Below, piece after piece: positions 6,979-14,768 of a DNA stretch of 64,000 nucleotides. Made by a program: the position numbers and the translations under genes. The notes under the pieces were generated by a model that was given only the letters and a program-made list of their open reading frames with translations, did no database searches and was not told the origin of the DNA. The DNA is from BRHc4a sp049323755 (GTDB lineage Bacteria > Bacillota > Desulfotomaculia > Desulfotomaculales > Desulfocucumaceae), in assembly GCA_049323755.1 (NCBI GenBank), contig JBMOPE010000045.1, forward strand, positions 1-64,000. Direction: 5' to 3'. Position 1 is the stretch's first letter; the number at the start of each line of letters is the position of its first letter.

Positions 6979-7308
6979 TTATTCGATGATATCTTCCATT
7001 TGCCGTTTCACTTCCGGCAAATCTCTTACGCAAGTCTCCCATACTATGTCATAATCCACACCAAAGTACTGATGAATCAGAATATCTCTCATTCCGGCCA
7101 GTTGTCGCCAGGGAACGGAGGGGTATTTCCTGCGGGTGACAGAAGAAATATTCTTTACTGCTTCCCCAATTATCTCTATACGTCTTGCAACTGCATCCTG
7201 AATTAACGGGGAGGATTTAAAATCTTGCTTTGATATGCCAACGATGTATTTTTCAATAGCTTCTATGCTTTCAAAGATATGCTTTATAAAAGTCATATCA
7301 TTTTTCAC
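6979..7308 (-). CDS. hepT: HepT-like toxin (DUF86 ribonuclease)
   Basis: A 109-residue helical protein with the HepT/HEPN signature R74-DILI-H79-Q-Y81 (RX4HXY), which forms the RNase site in the dimer. Preceding motifs IQDAVARRIEIIGEAVKN and VPWRQLAGMRD are typical. HepT toxins are held inactive by a partner MntA nucleotidyltransferase, which can AMPylate the tyrosine of this motif. Here that partner overlaps by 4 nt (7305-7308), giving translational coupling. Confidence 0.88.
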   Translation of the reverse strand: MKNDMTFIKHIFESIEAIEKYIVGISKQDFKSSPLIQDAVARRIEIIGEAVKNISSVTRRKYPSVPWRQLAGMRDILIHQYFGVDYDIVWETCVRDLPEVKRQMEDIIE

Positions 7309-7601
7309 ATAATCACCCGCTTATCCTTCAAAACATTGTCCTTGATGTAGGGTGACAGTGAGTTTAAAGTTACTATCTGAACCTTCTTTTTAAGAACCCT
7401 TTTCAAGTCATTATTCATTTTGACAAGGGAAAAAAGTGTCAAAGCGCCGGAAGGATATTCTATCAGAAAGTCAATATCACTTTTCTTTTTCTGCTCGCCC
7501 CTCGCATAGGATCCAAAAACCGATGCACCCGTAACACCGTATTTTTTTAATATAGGTACCGCTTTGGTTTTTATTGTTTCAATATCTAAATCCAATTCCA
7601 T
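7305..7601 (-). CDS. mntA: MntA-like nucleotidyltransferase antitoxin
   Basis: From the ATG at 7601 (AGGGGTG seven bases upstream) this is 98 residues with a minimal nucleotidyltransferase fold. It has G30-S31 in ASVFGSYARGEQ and D42-x-D44 in SDIDFLIEY, the GSX10DXD metal site. The family AMPylates and neutralises HepT. A GTG three codons upstream is an alternative start. The operon is mntA-hepT, ending at the 6930-6959 terminator. Confidence 0.88.
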   Translation of the reverse strand: MELDLDIETIKTKAVPILKKYGVTGASVFGSYARGEQKKKSDIDFLIEYPSGALTLFSLVKMNNDLKRVLKKKVQIVTLNSLSPYIKDNVLKDKRVIM

Positions 7602-7717
7602 GGCTATCACCCCTGATTAATCTCTTAAAACATTATAACCTGGAATGCCAGTCAACCTCCAGCATATATTTATAAACGCCCTGCGGGCGTTGCCGCCTTT
7701 CAAGGAAAGGGGACACA

Positions 7718-7769
7718 CCTGCTGAAGCCGAGGTATTCCTTTTAAGACAGGAATGTCCCCAATTGTGGC
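7718..7769. repeat. short palindromic repeat with GGGGACA ends, copy 1
   Basis: Begins GGGGACACACCTGCT and ends CAGGAATGTCCCC. The inverted relative at 10381-10437 has matching termini with a different middle. This resembles a REP-like unit; no associated transposase is seen in the window. Confidence 0.5.
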
Positions 7770-8210
7770 GGAATTCAGAATTCAGGAGCCAGAATGGGTT
7801 AGGCATTCCCTAAAGCCCTGTTTTCTTTTCATAGTATGAAGCATTGTCTTTTGTATCTGTGGCTTATATAGGGTCAGGCTTTCAGTTATGCACTTCATCT
7901 TCGTCATTCTTTTTTAATAGCCAAAATTAAAAACAGCCTTTTTCTTTCAAATTCCGGTTTTATCTCGGTTACGCCTGAAAAGCAAAAGCCGAACGTCTTT
8001 TAATCAACATTCGGCTTAAACCCTTGCCATTACTGGCTTTTTGGTGTCGGTGGGGTGACTCTAACTTATCCGCATATTATTTACGCATAGAACACTATTT
8101 TATACACATAACCATATCTAACCAAAATATTCTATAATTAAACTTCCACTGTAACGAGATTAACTAATACTCAAATAGTGGAGAAACAAAATACACAGGT
8201 CCCTGTTCAA

Positions 8211-8331
8211 TTAAAATACCATGTCTATTTTTTCCTCTTCCTCTTCAAACTCTGCAAAAGTGAACTTTTCTATAGCGATTTCTTTTTCCAGTTCTTTGAA
8301 ATAATCATCACACTTGTCTATAACGAAGGAC
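8211..8331 (-). pseudogene. C-terminal fragment resembling a ChrB-type protein
   Basis: The minus-strand frame ending at TAA (8211-8213) reads VIDKCDDYFKELEKEIAIEK followed by FTFAEFEEEEEKIDMVF. This resembles the C-terminal part of chromate-resistance ChrB-like proteins (KFTFAELEENEEDL). No start or upstream domain remains, and the fragment runs into a terminator hairpin. The assignment is from memory of the motif. Confidence 0.35.
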
Positions 8332-8367
8332 AGGGGACTCCCACCATTAAAAGGAGGAGTCCCCTGT
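8330..8367 (-). terminator. terminator of the lipid operon
   Basis: ACAGGGGACTCC (8330-8342 region) pairs with GGAGTCCCCTGT (8356-8367). It lies 20 bases past the stop of the acyl-CoA synthetase gene. The T-tract is poor, so efficiency is uncertain. Confidence 0.55.
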
Positions 8368-8386
8368 CGAGTCTAAGTCAAAGACA

Positions 8387-9982
8387 TTATAATATTGCCA
8401 TTACAGTATCATCCTGTTTTTCCCTGTCATAGCTGTCTTCAGTGACGCCCAGGGCCTGCAGCTCTTTTTTCTTTATGCGGTGAGTTTCTGTTTTGGAAAA
8501 ATCATCAACTATCCGGACATACCTGGGTATGGCGAATTTAGCCAATTTGTCCTGCAGAAACTCCAGCAAGTCCGGCGGATTCAGGTTACTGCCCTCCACC
8601 AGGCTGATTACAGCCATTATTTCATCTTCCCCCAATTCCGAGGGGACACCGAAAACCGCGCACTCAAGCACTACCGGATGTTTTAATATGGCGTTCTCAA
8701 CCTCGTACGCCGATACATTCTCTCCCCGCCTCCTCATGGACTCGGTATTGCGGCCGACAAAATACAGGAACCCGTCCTTGTCCTGGTAAACCAGGTCGCC
8801 GGTGCCTTCCCATTCCCCACGGGTTTTTTTCTCACTGGCCTCGCTGTTCTTGTAGTACTCCACTTTGCTTGCCCTGTCTTCCGGGACTTTGAAAAGCAGC
8901 TCACCCGTTGTTCCCTGAGGAACATCGTTCCATTCCTGATCCACAATCCGGATCTCCACCCCCAGGGGTATGCCTATCGAACCGGCTGGAGCCGATCCGA
9001 AATTGGCGATTATTCCTGTGCCGTCAATGGCCGCATAGGCTTCCCATATGTTAACATTAAACCGCTTCTCGAACGGTTCCCACATGTTGGCCGGGCAGGC
9101 AGCGGACATTACCTTGACAACGTTATGTTCATGGTCGTCCGGCCTCTCAGGCTGCTTCAACAAAATTGGGATCATTGCCCCCAGGGTGCTGAATACAGTG
9201 GCCTTGGACTGCCTTATTTCATCCCAGAAGCGGCTGGCGCTGAATTTTTTGCTGAGGGCCACGGTTGAACCATTTATCATGGACAATGTAGTGGTAATAA
9301 GAAGCGCGTTACCGTGAAATAGGGGAAGGGCCGTGTAATAAACAGATTCCGGGCTGAGTATAAAGGAGGCCAGCGCCTTTAAAGACTCGATCCGGCTTTT
9401 GTTGTACCTGGTTACAACCCCCTTGGGAAGGCCGGTGGTTCCCGATGTATACATCAGGTAGAGAATGGAATTTTCGTCAAAAACCATTTCGGGCCTGGTA
9501 ACAGGTATATCATTCCTGTATGCGTCGCGCAAATCCAGCATTCCTTCGGGGACGATATAATCCGGGGGCGCCTCCAGTGTGTTGACTATAACCTCCTTAA
9601 CCTTAGGCAGGCTGTTTTTCACGCTGCGGTACAGGTCTATGAGGTCATAGTCCACCACCAGGGCCCTAGTATCGCTGTTGTCTATTATATAAGCCAGGCC
9701 GTCTCCCTTCAGTGAGGTGTTCACCGTATTTACATACATCCCTATCTTCTGGATGCCGAAAAAAACGTCCAGGTACTGTGAAGAGTTGTTCATCAGCATG
9801 GCCAGGCCGTCTCCCGGCCCGTACCCCTTTTTTAAAAGAAAATTGGCCACCCGGTTGGCGTTGTCGTTCATTTCCCGGTAGCTTATATACCTGTCCTGGT
9901 AAACCAGGTAGAGAAAAGGTTTGTCTCCCAATTGACGCGCCTGCTCATTAAGAAGCATCTCCCAGTTTAAAGGTATGCCCAT
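8387..9982 (-). CDS. AMP-forming acyl-CoA synthetase (fatty-acid CoA ligase type)
   Basis: 531 residues from the ATG at 9982 (AAGGAGG twelve bases upstream; an ATG nine codons earlier is possible). It activates a carboxylic acid to its acyl-CoA with ATP. The adenylate-forming signature YTSGTTGLPKG is at 178-188. The later motifs AAIDGTGIIANFGSAP, GTGDLVY and FVGRNTESMRRRGENVSAYEVE (A8 hinge region) are intact. It is the last gene of a minus-strand run from 15974, after a ferredoxin. Together with the acyl-CoA dehydrogenase, SCP2 and thiolase it suggests activation of a long, branched or cyclic acid; the true substrate cannot be read. Confidence 0.85.
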   Translation of the reverse strand: MGIPLNWEMLLNEQARQLGDKPFLYLVYQDRYISYREMNDNANRVANFLLKKGYGPGDGLAMLMNNSSQYLDVFFGIQKIGMYVNTVNTSLKGDGLAYIIDNSDTRALVVDYDLIDLYRSVKNSLPKVKEVIVNTLEAPPDYIVPEGMLDLRDAYRNDIPVTRPEMVFDENSILYLMYTSGTTGLPKGVVTRYNKSRIESLKALASFILSPESVYYTALPLFHGNALLITTTLSMINGSTVALSKKFSASRFWDEIRQSKATVFSTLGAMIPILLKQPERPDDHEHNVVKVMSAACPANMWEPFEKRFNVNIWEAYAAIDGTGIIANFGSAPAGSIGIPLGVEIRIVDQEWNDVPQGTTGELLFKVPEDRASKVEYYKNSEASEKKTRGEWEGTGDLVYQDKDGFLYFVGRNTESMRRRGENVSAYEVENAILKHPVVLECAVFGVPSELGEDEIMAVISLVEGSNLNPPDLLEFLQDKLAKFAIPRYVRIVDDFSKTETHRIKKKELQALGVTEDSYDREKQDDTVMAIL

Positions 9983-10037
9983 TTTACCCGGCACCCTCCT
10001 TCTAAACATTTTTATAAAAAACAATCCGGCTAAAGGA

Positions 10038-10346
10038 TTAAAAATCTTTCCGGGGCTTTTTCGGTTCCCCGCGTTCAATTATTACAAAATAACCGGGATA
10101 AACAGGCTTATTTTTCAGGGTTATGGAGTCGTCAGGGCAAATAGCCTGGCAGTCCCCGCAAAACATGCACCCCAAGCTGCTGTTCATCACCGCTTTTTTG
10201 TCGGCCACCTCTATTGCCTTGGCCGGGCATACCAGGGCGCACCAGCCGCAGCCGCGGCATTTTTCATGATCAATCTCGATGGTTCCGAATATGGCATCGT
10301 CAAGGTTTGTTTCATCCCAGCCGGCGATCACTCTTTTATCAGACAT
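10038..10346 (-). CDS. 2[4Fe-4S] ferredoxin
   Basis: 102 residues with two complete cluster motifs: C30-RG-C33-GW-C36-ALV-C40-P and C60-MF-C63-GD-C66-QAI-C70-P. The N-terminal 25 residues and a charged C-terminal tail (RGEPKKPRKDF) extend the usual minimal ferredoxin. It probably carries electrons between the operon's acyl-CoA dehydrogenase or nitroreductase and the cell's redox pool. It starts 96 bases after the nitroreductase gene ends. Confidence 0.88.
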   Translation of the reverse strand: MSDKRVIAGWDETNLDDAIFGTIEIDHEKCRGCGWCALVCPAKAIEVADKKAVMNSSLGCMFCGDCQAICPDDSITLKNKPVYPGYFVIIERGEPKKPRKDF

Positions 10347-10380
10347 AACCCTACCCCCTAAAAAGTGGACATTTTAAACC

Positions 10381-10437
10381 GGGGACATTCCTTCGACCAC
10401 CCCAAACTGCGCCGGTAATTGGAGGAGGTGTGTCCCC
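10381..10437. repeat. short palindromic repeat with GGGGACA ends, copy 2
   Basis: On the plus strand it starts GGGGACATTCCTTC and ends AGGAGGTGTGTCCCC; the reverse complement shares both termini with 7718-7769. It sits inside the operon between the nitroreductase and ferredoxin genes, so it is transcribed. Confidence 0.5.
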
Positions 10438-10441
10438 ATTC

Positions 10442-11089
10442 CTAATAAACCACCGTCTTTGTCCCGCTCTCGTACCAATCAATGGCGAGGGTGTCCCTCT
10501 CCACCATTCCGTCAGGCTTGCCCTTGGGATAACCCAACGCAATCCCGCATTCAAATTCATAAGGAAAGTCTATGTCGAACCGTTCCCTCCACTCCGGCAG
10601 CTGGAACAGAGGGTCTAAAAAGCCTATATAGCAGGTCCCCAAACCAAGGCTGTGGGCCGCCAGCACTATATTCTGACTGGCTAGTCCACAGTCGTAATCG
10701 GGTTTTCCCACACCGCGCACATCTTTTAACACCATGATGACTGTTTTTGCCCCGTGAAAGAGCCTCAACTTACCGTTCGCAATTAAACCTATGGCCGCAT
10801 ATGGGACCGGATTTATTGGTTCCGGGGATTTTACCAGGGAAAGCAGCTCCTTCATGTTCTTACATATGGATACAACCGAACTCTCCATTTCATCAAGTAT
10901 TTCCTGTTCACGGACAACCACGAATTTCCAGGGCTGGCTGTTTCCCGCCGATGGAGCGAAACGCCCGCATTCCAGTATTCTCCTGACTAATTCCCCGGGC
11001 ACCTGGTCGTCTTTGTACAGGCGCACACTCCGGCGGCTTAATATCACCTTTTCGGTTTCAGTCCAGTCGCTTAAAACCTTATCAGACAT
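10442..11089 (-). CDS. nitroreductase-family FMN oxidoreductase
   Basis: 215 residues. The FMN-binding start RRSVRLYKDDQVPGELVRRI and APSAGNSQPWKFVVV are the family signature. A second conserved block, DCGLASQNIVLAAHSLGLGTCYIG, binds flavin and shapes the dimer. Members reduce nitro groups, quinones, enoates or flavins with NAD(P)H. In this operon it may reduce an acyl-CoA or electron-carrier intermediate, but that is inference. It lies 11 bases downstream of the thiolase gene. Confidence 0.85.
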   Translation of the reverse strand: MSDKVLSDWTETEKVILSRRSVRLYKDDQVPGELVRRILECGRFAPSAGNSQPWKFVVVREQEILDEMESSVVSICKNMKELLSLVKSPEPINPVPYAAIGLIANGKLRLFHGAKTVIMVLKDVRGVGKPDYDCGLASQNIVLAAHSLGLGTCYIGFLDPLFQLPEWRERFDIDFPYEFECGIALGYPKGKPDGMVERDTLAIDWYESGTKTVVY

Positions 11090-11100
11090 CGAATTACCCC

Positions 11101-12330
11101 CTATGATTTAGCAGGTTTCTCCAGTATATGCACCGCCATGGCCGCCTCTCCGTTGCCTAAAAAACCTCCCCCGTTTTCCGCCAGGGCAATCTGCGGTTTG
11201 TCTATCTGCCTCTGCCCCGCCTCACCGCGCAACTGGGTGACCAGTTCATAAATCTGCGCCAGCCCTGAAGCCCCTATGGGGTGGCCACGGGAAATGAGGC
11301 CGCCGCTGGGATTAATGGGAATTTTTCCGGCCAGGGCCGTGGCGCCGCTTTCAGCAAATGGCCCGCCCTCTCCTTCCGGGCAAAATCCCATCTGCTCGGT
11401 CTGGTACAGTTCTCCAAAAACAGTGGCGTCATGGACCTCGGCCACATTGATGTCCGCCGGGCCGACACCTGCCATTTCATATGCCGCCATTGAGGCCCTT
11501 TTGCAAATGTCGCTTTCTCCTTCACGTTTTCCGGACCTCAGCACAGATGCCCGAATCAGCACTGCCCGGCCAAACCCTATCTTTTTAAGATAGCTTTCGC
11601 TGCAGATAATGGCCGCCGCAGCCCCGTCACCAATGGGAGCGCACATAGACCTCGTAAGGGGATAGGCCACCGGGCGGTCCTCCAGCGCCTGATCCACCGT
11701 TACCGGAAATGTGTACTGGGCCAGGGGGTTCAGGGTTGAATTATAGTGCGATTTTGACGCGATAACGGCCAGCTGCCTTTGCGTGGTCCCGTACATCCTC
11801 ATATGCCGCCGGCAACCTGACGCATACAGGTCCATAAACGCCGAGTGGCCGCCCGGCGGTGGGGCCTGGCCGCTTATCTCGCTTTCTTCCTTTTGTATCT
11901 CGGCCAGCCTGTCAAATATCTCCTCGGTATCGGCGCCGGTAACAAATGCCTGCATGACCTTCAGGCGGTCATTGTCATAAAGCTTCTCGGCGCCAATGGC
12001 TAACACACAGTCGAACAGGCCGGCCCTGACTGCCGCCCAGGCGCCGTGCAGGGCGGTGGACCCGCTGGCGCAGGCGTTCTCCACGTTAATTATGGGTATC
12101 CCCTCAAGACCGTTGGCGGACAGCGCCACCTGTCCCCGGATGCAGCCCTGCATGCCTATGGTGCCCCACGCCGAATTGGAAAACCATGCCGCCTGGATGT
12201 GCTCCCTGGCAAGCCCGCAATCCTTCAGAACAGTATTAAGGGCCTCTCCCGCCAGCGCTTTAATACCCTTTTCCAGGTGTTTGCCGAATTTGGTCATACC
12301 CACCCCAATGATGTAAACATCGACGCTCAT
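11101..12330 (-). CDS. SCP-x-type thiolase
   Basis: 409 residues of the thiolase fold. The nucleophile is Cys87 in VENACASGSTAL, and the catalytic His lies in SRGHPIGASG. The second cysteine of classical thiolases (CxG near the C-terminus) is replaced by ENGGGFLGNG, as in SCP-x / lipid-transfer thiolases. These cleave or condense branched-chain and sterol side-chain 3-ketoacyl-CoAs. The neighbouring SCP2 and acyl-CoA dehydrogenase genes fit this role. Gaps to its neighbours are 11 and 25 bases. Confidence 0.82.
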   Translation of the reverse strand: MSVDVYIIGVGMTKFGKHLEKGIKALAGEALNTVLKDCGLAREHIQAAWFSNSAWGTIGMQGCIRGQVALSANGLEGIPIINVENACASGSTALHGAWAAVRAGLFDCVLAIGAEKLYDNDRLKVMQAFVTGADTEEIFDRLAEIQKEESEISGQAPPPGGHSAFMDLYASGCRRHMRMYGTTQRQLAVIASKSHYNSTLNPLAQYTFPVTVDQALEDRPVAYPLTRSMCAPIGDGAAAAIICSESYLKKIGFGRAVLIRASVLRSGKREGESDICKRASMAAYEMAGVGPADINVAEVHDATVFGELYQTEQMGFCPEGEGGPFAESGATALAGKIPINPSGGLISRGHPIGASGLAQIYELVTQLRGEAGQRQIDKPQIALAENGGGFLGNGEAAMAVHILEKPAKS

Positions 12331-12355
12331 GCTACCACTCCTTAATCAACAGTTG

Positions 12356-13606
12356 TTACCGCGGATACGTTTCCGAAAGGATGTGGCCGCCTTCCGCAGC
12401 CAGCATTTCGTTGCAGCCGTCCTCAATAAGGGAGGCCCGTGCGTCACGGAAGAATTTTTCCGTGAGATATTCCCTGGTCAGGCCGTTGCCGCCCAGCAGT
12501 TGAACAGCCTCGTGGGCATTTTCGAAAGCCATCTGCGTACACCTTGTCTTGGAGGCCATGGAATATTCAAGAACCGGCATTACAGTGCTCATATTGAAAT
12601 TGGATACTGCTCTCGACAGGGCCCGGCAGGCCTCCACCCTGGCAAACATATCGAAAAGCCTCTGTTTTACCGATGTATGCTCAATGATGGTTTTGCCTCC
12701 CTGTACTCTTTCCTTCGCATATTTAAAAGCCTCTTCAAACGCCGCCCGGGCAAGTCCCGTGGCAAAAATGCCCATGCAGGTGTTGGCCCCGGCCACGGTG
12801 GCGTCCAGCATGGGGACATACACTTCCGGGCCAAAAAGCAGGTAATTTTTGGGGATCCTGGCATTGTCAAAATAAATCTCGCCCTGGTTGAGATCCCTCT
12901 GGCCGATTTTATCAAGCGCCTTGCCTTTGGATACTCCATCAATCTCCAGTGGGCAGAAGAAGATACCCCCGCCCGCCAAACCCATGGAAGGATCTACCCC
13001 GGCAAACAGCACCGCGTGGGTTGCCAGCACCCCGTTTGAAACCCAGGCCGACTTCTGCCCGTTTAGCACCCAGTCATCCCCGTTAAGCACCGCCTGTAAA
13101 TTATAGCGGACATTGGGGTCGGTAAAGAACTCCTGTCCCTTGCCGCTGATATCGGACCCGTGATCGGGCTCTGTAATGGCCCAGCAGCCCCTCATGCTGC
13201 CGTCTCTGCACATACAAAAGGGCTTTACGAATTTTTCAACCAGTCCGTTATCACCCGTTATGAGAGCAGTCCTGGCAGCCATATAAAAAGGAAAGCTGCA
13301 CACACCCAGCAATACCGCCAGCCCGAAACTCCCCCAGCCCAGCTCCTCATAAACAAGATGTATCTGAAGGGGCGTAAGTCCCGGACCGCCCGCCTCGGCC
13401 GGCAGCAATATGCTGTGATAGCCAAGCTCGTAGGCCTTTTTAAGAAAGTCCCATACCGGAGATCCCTCCGCCACTGCCTCCTCCGCGCTCATGGTGTCCA
13501 GTTGCCTGGCCACAGGCCGCATTACTTCTTTGGCGAATTTGTGAGCAGCCTTCTTTAAGTCTATGTCCTCATCGGTCAGATTTAAATTCAGGTCAAAATA
13601 ATCCAT
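12356..13606 (-). CDS. acyl-CoA dehydrogenase
   Basis: 416 residues. The N-terminal helical domain, the middle beta-domain with WAITEPDHGSDISG and VLNGQKSAWVSNG, and the C-terminal domain with LLGGNGLTREYLTEKFFRDA are all present. The position of the catalytic base near the C-terminus reads LIEDGCNEML in place of the usual IYEGTNEI, keeping the glutamate. It catalyses FAD-dependent alpha,beta-desaturation. It diverges from the enzyme at 18911-20071 (PDHGSD rather than PDAGSD), suggesting a different acyl-CoA substrate. Confidence 0.87.
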   Translation of the reverse strand: MDYFDLNLNLTDEDIDLKKAAHKFAKEVMRPVARQLDTMSAEEAVAEGSPVWDFLKKAYELGYHSILLPAEAGGPGLTPLQIHLVYEELGWGSFGLAVLLGVCSFPFYMAARTALITGDNGLVEKFVKPFCMCRDGSMRGCWAITEPDHGSDISGKGQEFFTDPNVRYNLQAVLNGDDWVLNGQKSAWVSNGVLATHAVLFAGVDPSMGLAGGGIFFCPLEIDGVSKGKALDKIGQRDLNQGEIYFDNARIPKNYLLFGPEVYVPMLDATVAGANTCMGIFATGLARAAFEEAFKYAKERVQGGKTIIEHTSVKQRLFDMFARVEACRALSRAVSNFNMSTVMPVLEYSMASKTRCTQMAFENAHEAVQLLGGNGLTREYLTEKFFRDARASLIEDGCNEMLAAEGGHILSETYPR

Positions 13607-13733
13607 TACCTTAACCTCCCTTTTTTACCGGTTAAAAAATCTGGCATAGGCCTGCCCGGCCACTCCGGAGGCAAGCCTGCCAGCATGGAATTAAGCTGCC
13701 TATAGGCCTATAAAGTACAACATAAAGGGGAAT

Positions 13734-14057
13734 TTACTTGCCCATAATCCCCTGAAGCTTCATGGCCAGTGAAATGTCGCCCTTGACCTTTATCTTTCCG
13801 GTCATAAAGGCGGGCATTGCAGCCAGCTTGCCCTCCTGAATGCTGATAAAGTTGTCTGCAGACATGGTAATGGTGATACTGGGCTTCTCCGCCAAACCCT
13901 CGTGGATGACACCGGCCCCGTCGGTAAATTCAGCGTAGTAGTTGCCCCCGCCTTCACCCTCCAGCACGAACTGGTAAGTGGCCGTGATACCCTTCATTGA
14001 CGGCGACTGGGCCAACTTTCCTTTTAACGCCTCGATAAAATCACTTACTGTTGCCAT
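13734..14057 (-). CDS. SCP2 sterol-transfer domain protein
   Basis: 107 residues comprising a single SCP2 domain: TYQFVLEGEGGGNYYAEFTDGAG, KPSITITMSADNFISIQEGKL and TGKIKVKGDISLAMKLQ. The fold encloses a hydrophobic tunnel for fatty acyl or sterol-like ligands. As a stand-alone unit between an acyl-CoA dehydrogenase and a C_GCAxxG protein it probably presents lipid substrates to the operon's enzymes. A 127-base gap separates it from the dehydrogenase gene. Confidence 0.88.
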   Translation of the reverse strand: MATVSDFIEALKGKLAQSPSMKGITATYQFVLEGEGGGNYYAEFTDGAGVIHEGLAEKPSITITMSADNFISIQEGKLAAMPAFMTGKIKVKGDISLAMKLQGIMGK

Positions 14058-14109
14058 TTTTACCCACCTTCCACTAAATTTTTACAATTAACTTAAAACA
14101 GTTATATTT

Positions 14110-14649
14110 TTAAACCTCAACCGCACCTTTTTCAATTAAAATCTCCATTACCCACCTGGCAACCTGGCCAACAATTCCTCCGCACTTTTCGGCGGAATGG
14201 GTGCCCAGTTCCAGAAGCTCCTGAGCGTCGTCCGGGTCCTCGAAATAATAGGGTCGCCCGTAATACTGGATTATAATCCCCATGCAGATGACGGTATGGT
14301 ACTTGGTCAGGAACTTTGCAAACAGCTCCTTGGCCACCTGCTGGGCTAAAAGAATGGGAAAAGAGTCGCGCTCCTGCACTTCTTTAACGGTCCGGCCGAA
14401 AAAATAATCCAGCACCATTATTCCTCCCGACAACGCCCCGCACGTCCCTATGGACTGCAAAGCGACGCCGCCGCACAGTGAGGTGGATACCTTCACCACC
14501 GAATCATCAAGCCCGAGCACCTCGTGAAAAGCTGCCACAGTGCTCTGCGAACAGCTGCCCGCGTTGATTTCATAGTCACACGCTAATTCATAGATCTTGT
14601 CCAGCAGCTGCTCCTTGGTTAAGTTCTGGTATTCTCTTTTTACTTTCAT
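14110..14649 (-). CDS. C_GCAxxG_C_C-family redox protein
   Basis: 179 residues with spaced cysteines C24, C33, C59 and the family block IGTCGALSGGIMVLDYFFG, then an ICMG motif and KCGG further on. This family of mostly anaerobic proteins has conserved cysteines suspected to bind a metal or take part in redox transfer; no reaction is established to my knowledge. It lies between the MBL hydrolase and SCP2 genes and is probably co-transcribed with them. Confidence 0.78.
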   Translation of the reverse strand: MKVKREYQNLTKEQLLDKIYELACDYEINAGSCSQSTVAAFHEVLGLDDSVVKVSTSLCGGVALQSIGTCGALSGGIMVLDYFFGRTVKEVQERDSFPILLAQQVAKELFAKFLTKYHTVICMGIIIQYYGRPYYFEDPDDAQELLELGTHSAEKCGGIVGQVARWVMEILIEKGAVEV

Positions 14650-14768
14650 TCGCCGTGCCTCCTTAAAAATGACAGATTGCTAACGCGGCCATGTTTAAGA
14701 CCGGCAATGCGCTCTACACGGGATATTGCCCGGGAGGCGCCGGCCCCGGCGGTCTATCCCGCGCAGCC

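Larger units (their letters stand above)
7602..8386. other. gene-poor stretch with repeats and a decayed gene
   Basis: It holds a GGGGACA..TGTCCCC element (7718-7769), a single heptad-repeat arm (CGGAATTCAGAATTCAGG, from 7769), a partial copy of the 28-bp repeat (7871-7890), a ChrB-like fragment (8211-8331) and a terminator (8330-8367). I see no intact gene. Confidence 0.6.

Noticed and set aside
8178..8432. 84-codon plus-strand frame
   Set aside because: It is Phe/Leu/Ser-rich, antisense to the ChrB-like fragment, and crosses a terminator stem.
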